15,546 bases of DNA from positions 1 through 15,546 of the forward strand of contig CALFXX010000179.1 of the NCBI GenBank assembly GCA_937952975.1, in the 5' to 3' direction. Positions 7,467-14,153 of the stretch are shown piece by piece. This DNA is from an uncultured Alcaligenaceae bacterium (GTDB lineage: Bacteria; Pseudomonadota; Gammaproteobacteria; Burkholderiales; Burkholderiaceae_B). Each line of letters begins with the position of its first letter. Positions within the stretch are counted from its first letter, which is position 1. Both the position numbers and the translations under genes were made by a program. The notes beneath the pieces were generated by a model. It was not told where the DNA came from. It saw only the letters and a program-made list of their open reading frames with translations, and ran no database searches.

Positions 7467-7491
7467 GTTTGGAAGGCGATTGTTTTTACAC
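7467..7491 (+). repeat. Direct repeat, copy 2
   Basis: Second copy of the repeat described at 7417-7441. It ends 32 bases before the ATG at 7524. Between the copies is a further inverted repeat, GTGTTT (7446-7451) with AAACAC (7461-7466). If the promoter of the downstream pair lies here, this copy would sit close to or over it. I cannot pick out a convincing -35/-10 pair in this gap (7344-7523). Confidence 0.6.
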
Positions 7492-7523
7492 CTAAATGAA
7501 ACGAACTAGTTGAAAGGAAACGC

Positions 7524-8186
7524 ATGGCGGGCTTACAAAAAATCTACTTGATTCACGCGGGTGATGTGTCGATGAAGCCCGCGCTAGCGAGTTTCGCAGC
7601 CTTATGGCCAGAGGCCCGTGTGATGAATCTTTTAGAAGATTCTTTGGTTCAGGATGTGCGCGAAGCAGGGCGCTTGCCGGATTCGATTCCGCAGCGCTTT
7701 GATTTGTTGGGGCAGTATTGTGTAGCAGCCGAGGCGACAGCAATCTTATTTACTTGTTCGGCCTTTGGTGCCACGATCGAAGCGCTTAAGTTGAAACATT
7801 CGATTCCAATTTTGACCCCGAACGAAGCCTTGTTTGAAGAGGTGATTGAACGTGGCGGCAAGGTGGCGTTGCTGACCACCTTTGGTCCGTCCATTCCTGC
7901 GCTCACCGAAGAATTAAATGAAATGCTTGCACCGCGTGGCACTACGCTTGATGTAGACGCCATGCTGGTTGAGGGAGCCTTTGATGCCTTACTTGCCGGA
8001 GATCACGCAAAGCATGATCAAATCATTGCCGACAAAGTGGCCACACTGAAGGGCTACCACACAATCGTGTTTGGGCAATTTTCAATGGCCTCAGCGGCGC
8101 GTCAGGCGCAAGAGCTTGCTTCGGTTCCAGTCTTGACCACACCCGATTGCGCAGTACGTAAATTAAAAAAATTGCTTTTAGGATAA
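7524..8186 (+). CDS. Asp/Glu racemase superfamily protein (AroM/hydantoin racemase-like)
   Basis: A 220-residue cytoplasmic protein with the layout of the Asp/Glu/hydantoin racemase superfamily. IYLIHAGDVSMKPAL (7-21) forms the first strand and loop. AILFTCSAFG (73-82) holds C78 at the first catalytic-cysteine position. PILTPNEALFEEV (95-107) and GKVALLTTFGPSIPAL (112-127) follow. The second cysteine position, in IVFGQFSMASAA (181-192), reads Gln-Phe-Ser rather than cysteine, as I recall for many members of this QxSMA group. A two-base racemase mechanism is therefore unlikely; isomerase or decarboxylase chemistry with one cysteine is possible. AGGA lies 6 bases ahead of the start. The stop is 4 bases from the crotonase start, so the two are coupled. 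Only distantly related to the protein at 1882. Confidence 0.83.
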   Translation: MAGLQKIYLIHAGDVSMKPALASFAALWPEARVMNLLEDSLVQDVREAGRLPDSIPQRFDLLGQYCVAAEATAILFTCSAFGATIEALKLKHSIPILTPNEALFEEVIERGGKVALLTTFGPSIPALTEELNEMLAPRGTTLDVDAMLVEGAFDALLAGDHAKHDQIIADKVATLKGYHTIVFGQFSMASAARQAQELASVPVLTTPDCAVRKLKKLLLG

Positions 8187-8190
8187 CGAT

Positions 8191-9000
8191 ATGGTCTACG
8201 ATGATTTTCAGTTTTTAAAATTTGATCGGCCCGAAGAAGGCGTGTTGTTGATCACGCTTAATCGACCAGAAGTCATGAATGCGACCAACGCGCGTTTGCA
8301 CTGGGAGCTCACCAAGATTTGGGACGTGGTACAAAATGATCCACTCACGCGTGTCGCGGTAGTGACAGGCGCGGGTGATCGAGCGTTTTCGGCTGGTGGT
8401 GATCTGGCTTGGGTCGAAACCATGATCGGTAATCCAGAGCAAATTGCGATCGTTAAGCAAGAGGCCGCTGACGTGGTCTACAACATGCTAGCGTGTGATA
8501 AGCCGATTATTTCTGCGATTAATGGCATGGCCGTGGGCGCTGGTTTAGCGGTTGCTTTGCTTGCAGATGTCAGCATTATTTCTGAGAAGGCAAAATTTAC
8601 TGACGGCCACGTCAAGCTTGGCGTTGCAGCGGGCGATCACGCGGCAATCATCTGGCCCTTGCTGTGTGGTATGGCTAAGGCAAAGTACTATTTGATGACG
8701 GCTGATTTTATCGACGGTAAAGAAGCCGAGCGGATCGGCTTGGTGACGTTCTGTGTACCGCACGACGAATTGATGCCTAAGGCTCTTGCGATTGCAAAAA
8801 AACTATCGCTTGGTAGTCAAACCGCAATCCAGAATACAAAGAAATCGTTGAATAATTGGATGCGCATGGCGGGGCCAATTTTTGACAATTCGTTAAGTTT
8901 AGAGATGTTTGGATTTTTAGGGGCCGACGCAGCCGAAGGCCTGGACGCTGTTAAAAATAAACGTGCCCCGAATTTTCCGTCGGCACAGCCCAAGTCGTAA
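8191..9000 (+). CDS. Enoyl-CoA hydratase/isomerase (crotonase) family protein
   Basis: A 269-residue crotonase-fold protein. ITLNRPEVMNATN (21-33) is the usual opening. The oxyanion-hole segments are DRAFSAGGDL (63-72) and NGMAVGAG (111-118). The first hydratase glutamate is replaced by A120 and the second by H140 in FTDGHVKLG; AAGDHAA (146-152) follows, with D149 a candidate active-site acid. The DGH...AGDH pattern suggests a subfamily different from the gene at 3059-3841, possibly with isomerase, hydratase or C-C-cleaving activity on a particular acyl-CoA. AGGA for this gene lies inside the last codons of the racemase-family gene. It is the last gene of the Bug/CoA-transferase cluster; no clear terminator follows. 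Confidence 0.9.
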   Translation: MVYDDFQFLKFDRPEEGVLLITLNRPEVMNATNARLHWELTKIWDVVQNDPLTRVAVVTGAGDRAFSAGGDLAWVETMIGNPEQIAIVKQEAADVVYNMLACDKPIISAINGMAVGAGLAVALLADVSIISEKAKFTDGHVKLGVAAGDHAAIIWPLLCGMAKAKYYLMTADFIDGKEAERIGLVTFCVPHDELMPKALAIAKKLSLGSQTAIQNTKKSLNNWMRMAGPIFDNSLSLEMFGFLGADAAEGLDAVKNKRAPNFPSAQPKS

Positions 9001-9093
9001 GATCGCGAGGGCACTTTTGCATGAAAAACACCTGTTGCGGCCGCGGACAGACTAATTCACGACGGACGAGAGATTAAACCGATTGATTGAACA

Positions 9094-9111
9094 GCTAGGG
9101 ATATCCCTAGC
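9094..9111. promoter_or_regulatory. Perfect 18-base palindrome, candidate operator of the ABC operon
   Basis: GCTAGGGATATCCCTAGC reads the same on both strands. It lies 20 bases upstream of the -35 box at 9132 and 106 bases before the first permease start. A further CCCTA half-site follows at 9111-9115. A symmetric site here fits binding of a dimeric regulator, as an activator or upstream repressor site. The regulator is not in the window. Confidence 0.6.
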
Positions 9112-9131
9112 CCTAACTGAACTGAATTAAA

Positions 9132-9160
9132 TTGACACTGGTTCACATAACACTTACTTT
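9132..9160 (+). promoter_or_regulatory. Sigma70-type promoter of the ABC transporter operon
   Basis: TTGACA at 9132-9137 is a perfect -35 box. After a 17-base spacer comes TACTTT at 9155-9160, four of six matches to the -10 consensus. Transcription should begin near 9167, giving a leader of about 50 bases before the ATG at 9218. The rest of the 217-base gap (9001-9217) holds no gene I can support. Confidence 0.65.
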
Positions 9161-9217
9161 CAATTGACCGAGGAGCCAGTCCGCTTTTCTTCACAGTATT
9201 GATGTGATTTTGTTTAA

Positions 9218-10123
9218 ATGTCCGAGACAATAAAAAAGAAATTCATCTTCGGCGAGCGCGAACGGTTCATGTTGTTGCTCATGGCGCCCGCGGCGCTTCT
9301 ACTCATCTTGTTTCAGATCGTACCGATCGGCATCGGGCTCAACGTGAGCTTTAGAGACTGGGCGCTCTATAACCCAAAAGAAACGTGGATTGGGCTTAAT
9401 CACTATATTGGCATATTCCAAGATTCTGTTTTTATCAATACGGTATTGCCAAATACCTTTATTTTTATGTTTGGCAGCGTCAGTATTTCGTTGGTGTTGG
9501 GCCTGTTGCTTGCGCTCCTGCTTAATCGCAAGGTACGTGGACAAAAAATAATCCAGACTGTACTCCTCATGCCGCTAATGGTGGCGCCTGTCATCGCAGC
9601 GATCATGATGCGCTGGATGTTTAACGATCAGTTTGGCATTGTGAACGTTGTTTTGGGAGGTTTAGGGCTAGAGACTATCTCGTGGTTTACGCAGAGGTTT
9701 CTAGCGTTTGGTGTAATTTTGTTTACAGACATCTGGCTCTGGACGCCTTGGTTCACTATTTTGTTGTTGGCTGCCTTGCAAAGCTTTCCCAAAGAGCCTT
9801 TCGAAGCGGCCGAAATCGACGGTACAAGCCGCTGGCGAACGTTTTGGTACATCACTTTACCGATGTTGCGCCCGGTCATCGTGGTCTGTGTGGTGATCCG
9901 TGCGATCGACGCCTTCAGAACCTTTGATATTGTATGGACGCTCACAGGTGGCGGGCCAGGCAGAGGTACAGAAATTTTTAGTCTCTATGCTTATGTCATT
10001 GCTTTTCAGAATTTGAACTTCGGCCGTGGCTCTGCTGCCGCGATGATCGGTGCTGTCATTATTCTTATCTTTGGACTTTTGCTTTTTAAAGTATTGAACA
10101 GAATGGTAGACACCAAAGCATGA
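9218..10123 (+). CDS. Sugar ABC transporter permease, CUT1 (UgpA/MalF-like)
   Basis: A 301-residue inner-membrane permease with about six hydrophobic segments (roughly 17-40, 78-103, 112-134, 162-187, 219-237 and 274-292). The EAA loop that docks on the ATPase reads EAAEIDGTSRWRTFWYITLP (197-216), with the conserved glycine at 202. It pairs with the next permease to form the channel. A TAA directly before ATG 9218 in the same frame rules out a longer N-terminus, but the ribosome binding site is poor; the nearest AGGAG (9171-9175) is too far away. This first gene may therefore be translated weakly or depend on leader structure. It overlaps the second permease by 4 bases (ATGA). Confidence 0.93.
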   Translation: MSETIKKKFIFGERERFMLLLMAPAALLLILFQIVPIGIGLNVSFRDWALYNPKETWIGLNHYIGIFQDSVFINTVLPNTFIFMFGSVSISLVLGLLLALLLNRKVRGQKIIQTVLLMPLMVAPVIAAIMMRWMFNDQFGIVNVVLGGLGLETISWFTQRFLAFGVILFTDIWLWTPWFTILLLAALQSFPKEPFEAAEIDGTSRWRTFWYITLPMLRPVIVVCVVIRAIDAFRTFDIVWTLTGGGPGRGTEIFSLYAYVIAFQNLNFGRGSAAAMIGAVIILIFGLLLFKVLNRMVDTKA

Positions 10124-10932
10124 GACAGTTTCACAAACCATTTTTGTTTGGTATTCCTGTTTACGCAGCGTTGATGCTGGTCTGCTTTTTATTTGCCTTT
10201 CCTGTGTTGTGGCTGATCTTGACGTCTATTCGCCCACCGGCAGATATGTATTACGTACACAGAGGTTTGAATTTCACCTTTGAAAATTTCGGCAGCGTGT
10301 TTGAAAACGAACGTGTCGTTGAATCGTTTATTAATAGCGCAGTCATTGCGACGTTTTCAACGTTCTTTTCTTTACTCGTGACGGTGTGCAGTGGTTACAT
10401 GCTCTCTAGATTTAAAGGCAGAGTTTCAAGCTCGTGGTTTGGCTTGATTTATGTTTTTCGTTGTGTACCTTATATCTCTTGGGTGCTGCCTCTTTATTTT
10501 GTGACACAAAAATACGGTGTGTATGACACATACGTAGGACTATTACTCCCTCATATCGCCGTACATATTTGCTTTTTTTCATGGTTGATGAAAGGCTTTT
10601 TTGATGGGATTGATCCCTCTATGGAGTATGCCGCGCTGATTGACGGTTGTACGCGCTGGGGGGCTTTTTTTAGAGTTGCGCTGCCTTCTGCCTTGCCTGC
10701 AATCTCTGCGCTTGGCGTGCTTTGTTGGCTCTTCACCTGGAACGAATTTCTCTTCGCTCTAATTTTGACGGGTGAGCGCGTGCCGATGGCAACCGTCGTA
10801 ATGGCGCAATTTGTCAGCGAAATGGGAATCGAATGGAATTTGATGGCGGCGACGGCAGTCCTCGCTTTAGTGCCTGCTTTTGTTTTAACGCTGTTTGGTC
10901 AGAAATATGTATTGAAAGGCTTAAAGATGTAA
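10120..10932 (+). CDS. Sugar ABC transporter permease, CUT1 (UgpE/MalG-like)
   Basis: A 270-residue permease, partner of the preceding one. Its EAA loop reads EYAALIDGCTRWGAFFRVALP (169-189) with the conserved glycine at 176, followed by the TWNEF motif (206-210) typical of the MalG-side subunit. Hydrophobic segments lie roughly at 13-36, 71-95, 106-128, 137-158, 194-217 and 240-262. The start overlaps the stop of the first permease (ATGA), which implies translational coupling and equal amounts of the two subunits. Length and C-terminal LKG motif are normal for the family. Confidence 0.93.
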   Translation: MRQFHKPFLFGIPVYAALMLVCFLFAFPVLWLILTSIRPPADMYYVHRGLNFTFENFGSVFENERVVESFINSAVIATFSTFFSLLVTVCSGYMLSRFKGRVSSSWFGLIYVFRCVPYISWVLPLYFVTQKYGVYDTYVGLLLPHIAVHICFFSWLMKGFFDGIDPSMEYAALIDGCTRWGAFFRVALPSALPAISALGVLCWLFTWNEFLFALILTGERVPMATVVMAQFVSEMGIEWNLMAATAVLALVPAFVLTLFGQKYVLKGLKM

Positions 10933-10958
10933 CCGTGTATCGACGCACTCAACATGAT

Positions 10959-10962
10959 GGAG
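10959..10962 (+). promoter_or_regulatory. Ribosome binding site deciding the start of the solute-binding protein
   Basis: GGAG at 10959-10962 lies 6 bases before ATG 10969. Two in-frame ATGs at 10954 and 10957 overlap or precede this site and have no good site of their own. The start at 10969 also gives a compact signal peptide beginning MYKN. Confidence 0.65.
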
Positions 10963-10968
10963 ACAACA

Positions 10969-12258
10969 ATGTATAAAAATCTTGTAAAAGTTTTGCTTGC
11001 AAGCGTGCTAAGCGCACAAGCTATGTGTGCCTTTGCCCAAGCGCCTCGTGAGCTACGTATCGGCTATCAGCCCAATCCCATTCAAGATGCCTCTATCGCA
11101 ATGATGGAGAAATGGGGTAAAGCCAATAACGTCAAAATCATAAAAGTACCTAACAGTTACGGTGTTTATGTAGAAAAAATGACAGCCTCGTTGACTTCGA
11201 ACTCGAATCAATATGATGTGATTTGGCATAACGATGATTGGGGCCAGTTGTGGGCGCACCTACTTGAGCCTACCGATGACGTCAAAAATATTGCCAATGC
11301 CGACAAGACGGCGATGGAAGGTTTTATTTTTAATAACGACAAAGGCCAGAATACTGTGGTGCCCATGGGCCACACGTTTGGGGTGTTTTATTACCGCAGC
11401 GATCTCATGAGTGAAGCTGAAGTCCCCAAAACATGGGACGAGATGGTTGCAATCAGTAAAAAACTGCAGGCCGATGGCAAAGTGAAATTTGGCTATGTCG
11501 GTGGCATGTCAATGAATAACACATGGTTCTCGTGGTTCTGGTCAATGTGGGCCAATAGTTGCGACGTGTTTTATCCGATCTTTAATCGCGATAACGCAGC
11601 CCTCGCTGCGGCAGATTGGAAGTCTGCGATGACAGACAACTGCATGAAGCAGGTGACTGAATTTTGGTGGGATGCGCTAAATGTACATAAGATCCTGCCA
11701 AAAGGCATGCCCGCGTATGACCGCAATGAGGCAAACGCGGTCTTCATGGCTGGCGACGCTGCGTTTACTGTGGGTGACTCCGTGTATTGGGCAAGCTTTA
11801 ACGATCCAGCAAAATCTAAAGTAGCCGGAAAAATCAATATTGCGTATTTTCCAATTGGCCCCAATCGTAAAGAGCCGTTTGCTTGGAACGATATCTGGGG
11901 TTGGGCAATCCCGAAATCAATTGCTCCTGAGAAAAAGCAACTCGCAAAAGAAATGCTCGGCGCGATGATGGCTGATGATGAAGGTCAAATCACTCTTTGG
12001 AAAAAGACGGGTGCACCACCACCAAACAAGTTGCTGTGGCCACAAATCTCGGCGCAAGATCCCTTTATGCGCCAGTTACAGAAAGTCAGTTTGGATGTGA
12101 CGGGTCGCACGCATGGCGCCTATTATTTCCCACAATGGCCTGCTGTGCACAAAGCGTATTCCGACGCAGTCATTACGGCTATCACCGGGCCACGTGACGG
12201 CATTAGCAAAGCGTTAGCCGAAGGTGCAGTCAACATTACCAAGGCGGCGAAAGAATAA
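10969..12258 (+). CDS. Extracellular solute-binding protein family 1 (sugar ABC transporter)
   Basis: The chosen start gives 429 residues; the frame is open from 10954. The signal peptide has K3 and K7, a hydrophobic core to about 19 and a likely cleavage after AFA (21-23); the cysteine at 20 is not in a lipobox. The mature protein has the layout of periplasmic type I sugar-binding proteins: YDVIWHNDDWGQLW in the first lobe, VVPMGHTFGVFYYRSDL near the hinge, PKTWDEM, and AVFMAGDAAFTVGDS followed by FAWNDIWGWAIP in the second. It is rich in tryptophan (for example TWFSWFWSMW), as is common in sugar-stacking pockets. It captures the ligand for the two permeases. The ligand is not evident from sequence; the downstream enzymes suggest an acidic sugar or derivative. 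Confidence 0.92.
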   Translation: MYKNLVKVLLASVLSAQAMCAFAQAPRELRIGYQPNPIQDASIAMMEKWGKANNVKIIKVPNSYGVYVEKMTASLTSNSNQYDVIWHNDDWGQLWAHLLEPTDDVKNIANADKTAMEGFIFNNDKGQNTVVPMGHTFGVFYYRSDLMSEAEVPKTWDEMVAISKKLQADGKVKFGYVGGMSMNNTWFSWFWSMWANSCDVFYPIFNRDNAALAAADWKSAMTDNCMKQVTEFWWDALNVHKILPKGMPAYDRNEANAVFMAGDAAFTVGDSVYWASFNDPAKSKVAGKINIAYFPIGPNRKEPFAWNDIWGWAIPKSIAPEKKQLAKEMLGAMMADDEGQITLWKKTGAPPPNKLLWPQISAQDPFMRQLQKVSLDVTGRTHGAYYFPQWPAVHKAYSDAVITAITGPRDGISKALAEGAVNITKAAKE

Positions 12259-12261
12259 ATT

Positions 12262-13335
12262 ATGTCTAGCGTTGCCTTGAGAAAGTTGGTCAAACAGTAT
12301 GGCAATGCCGCGCCTGTCGTCAAGGGCATTGATCTTGAGATCGCCGATCGTGAGTTTGTGGTGCTGGTGGGGCCGTCTGGTTGCGGCAAATCCACCAGCC
12401 TACGCATGATCGCTGGTCTTGAGGATATTAGCGCTGGAGAGATCCTGATTGGCGATCGTGTGGTCAACGATCTGCCTCCTCGAGAGCGCGATATCGCCAT
12501 GGTCTTTCAAAACTATGCGCTGTATCAGCACATGACCGTATTTGAAAATTTGGCCTTTGGTTTAAAAAATAAGAAAGTCGCTCTTGCGCAGATCCAAGAA
12601 TCCATCAAACATGCGTCGAGTATCCTCGGCCTCGATGCACTGCTCGAGCGCAAGCCCAGCCAACTCTCTGGCGGACAACAACAACGTGTCGCTCTCGGTC
12701 GCTGCATTGTTCGTAATCCTCAAGTTTTTTTGTTTGATGAACCGTTATCAAACCTGGATGCGAAATTACGAGCACAAATGCGGATTGAGCTTAAACGGCT
12801 TCGTGAGCGTGTCAATACTACGTCGATTTTTGTCACGCACGATCAGGTCGAAGCCATGACGTTGGGCGATCGTGTCGTGGTGATGAGAGACGGTGTGATT
12901 CAGCAGGCAGGCACCCCGGTTGAGGTCTATAGCAAACCTGCTAACCAGTTTGTAGCTAGCTTTATTGGTTCGCCTGCGATGAACTTTGTTCAGGCACGCG
13001 CACTTGGTGACAACCGCTTTGGTACGGATTGGCTCGCACTCAACAGCCATCAGGTACCGGGCGGTCATACTGCGCTCACCTTTGGCCTGCGTCCTGAGCA
13101 TATTTCTTTAGGCCAGGATGCTCCAGGAATTTCTGTCCAAGGTCAGGTTGAGATGATTGAAAACCTTGGTAGTGAGCTTATCGCAACGATTAAAGTGGGT
13201 AACGACTCAATCGCTGTTGGTCGTATCGATCCTCTTATGCGGATCAAGGCGCACGATGCGGTCACTATCAAAATTGATCCCGAAAAGATTCATTTTTTTG
13301 ATTCTGAAACAGGCCAAGCACAGGATGTTCAATAA
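12262..13335 (+). CDS. Sugar ABC transporter ATPase, MalK/UgpC-like
   Basis: A 357-residue ATPase that drives the CUT1 importer. Walker A is GPSGCGKST (37-45), the Q-loop glutamine is Q83 in VFQNYALYQHMTV, the signature LSGGQ is at 135-139, Walker B VFLFDE at 155-160 with catalytic E160, and the switch histidine is H193 in THDQVEAM. The C-terminal 120 residues form the TOBE/OB regulatory part, with GLRPEHI around 275. One oddity: the usual YALYPHMTV motif has Q in place of P at residue 89. The start is 3 bases after the binding-protein stop with only a weak AAAGAA ahead. Its last base overlaps the first base of the dehydrogenase gene (TAATG). Confidence 0.95.
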   Translation: MSSVALRKLVKQYGNAAPVVKGIDLEIADREFVVLVGPSGCGKSTSLRMIAGLEDISAGEILIGDRVVNDLPPRERDIAMVFQNYALYQHMTVFENLAFGLKNKKVALAQIQESIKHASSILGLDALLERKPSQLSGGQQQRVALGRCIVRNPQVFLFDEPLSNLDAKLRAQMRIELKRLRERVNTTSIFVTHDQVEAMTLGDRVVVMRDGVIQQAGTPVEVYSKPANQFVASFIGSPAMNFVQARALGDNRFGTDWLALNSHQVPGGHTALTFGLRPEHISLGQDAPGISVQGQVEMIENLGSELIATIKVGNDSIAVGRIDPLMRIKAHDAVTIKIDPEKIHFFDSETGQAQDVQ

Positions 13336-14144
13336 TGAAGCGTATTTTGTTAACAGGTGCGGCCGGCGGCATCGGCTTAGTTGTTCGAGAGGGTTTGAAG
13401 GGACAATACCCGCTGTTGCGTTGTTTAGATATTGCGCCACAAAAGCCCGCGCAAACGGGCGAGGAAATTGTTCAGTGCGACCTGCGTGACATCCCTGCGC
13501 TTGAGCAGGCCATGCAAGATATAGACTGTGTGATTCATTTGGCTGGTGTGCCTGTCGAGGACACTTGGGAAAAAATTCTTCCTGCCAATATCGAAGGTTG
13601 CTACAACGCGTATGACACGGCCTGGCGCATGGGTGTGAAACGTTTTATTTTCGCAAGCTCCAATCACGCAATTGGTTATCACCGTCGACCAAAATTTATC
13701 GATAACACCGTTGCACCGCGTCCAGACAGTCGCTATGGTGTTTCAAAAGTGTTTGGCGAAGCTGTTGGTCGTCTTTATGCCGACAAACATGGCCTGCAAG
13801 TGGCGTGCCTGCGTATTGGTTCGTTTCGCTTAGCCAATAAACCAGAAGATTTCCGTCAGCTCAATACCTGGATTAGTCACCGCGACATGGTGCATCTGAT
13901 CCAATGCTGTGTCGATCATGCGGGCTTTCATTTTGAAGTGCTGTACGGGATATCTAATAATCTGCGTAATCGCTGGGATAACAGTAACGTTTCGCATATG
14001 GGTTATCGACCACAGGACAATGCGGAGGATTACCTCCAAGAGGTGCTTGCTTTGAATTCCAAAGAGGATCCGGTATCAGAGCAATTTCATGGCGCGATGT
14101 TTTGCGGACTTGAATTTACCGGCGATATCGATAAAATCGACTAA
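13335..14144 (+). CDS. Uronate dehydrogenase-like NAD-dependent short-chain reductase
   Basis: A 269-residue extended-SDR enzyme that resembles bacterial uronate dehydrogenase, which oxidises glucuronate or galacturonate at C1 to the aldarolactone with NAD. TGAAGGIG (7-14) is the dinucleotide loop, and D32 should select NAD over NADP. HLAG (68-71) and FASSNHAIGY (106-115) follow, then Y134 and K138 in the catalytic YGVSK. RIGS (160-163) and FRQLNTWISH (173-182, with R174 a likely substrate-carboxylate binder), then RWDNS and GYRPQDNAE (223-231), are the blocks shared with uronate dehydrogenases as I recall them. The substrate could instead be another aldose acid. Start overlaps the ATPase stop by one base, so it belongs to the transporter operon and likely acts on the imported compound. 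Confidence 0.85.
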   Translation: MKRILLTGAAGGIGLVVREGLKGQYPLLRCLDIAPQKPAQTGEEIVQCDLRDIPALEQAMQDIDCVIHLAGVPVEDTWEKILPANIEGCYNAYDTAWRMGVKRFIFASSNHAIGYHRRPKFIDNTVAPRPDSRYGVSKVFGEAVGRLYADKHGLQVACLRIGSFRLANKPEDFRQLNTWISHRDMVHLIQCCVDHAGFHFEVLYGISNNLRNRWDNSNVSHMGYRPQDNAEDYLQEVLALNSKEDPVSEQFHGAMFCGLEFTGDIDKID

Positions 14145-14153
14145 GGAAACCCA

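Noticed and set aside
7417..7491. Start of a CRISPR array
   Set aside because: Only two copies, imperfect, no third repeat and no cas genes; better explained as operator-like repeats.
9001..9093. Terminator after the second crotonase gene
   Set aside because: GC-rich bases around 9038-9047 form only short palindromes with no T-run, so no supported terminator.
10954..10968. Upstream ATG starts for the solute-binding protein
   Set aside because: They overlap or precede the Shine-Dalgarno GGAG at 10959-10962; ATG 10969 has correct spacing and gives a normal signal peptide.
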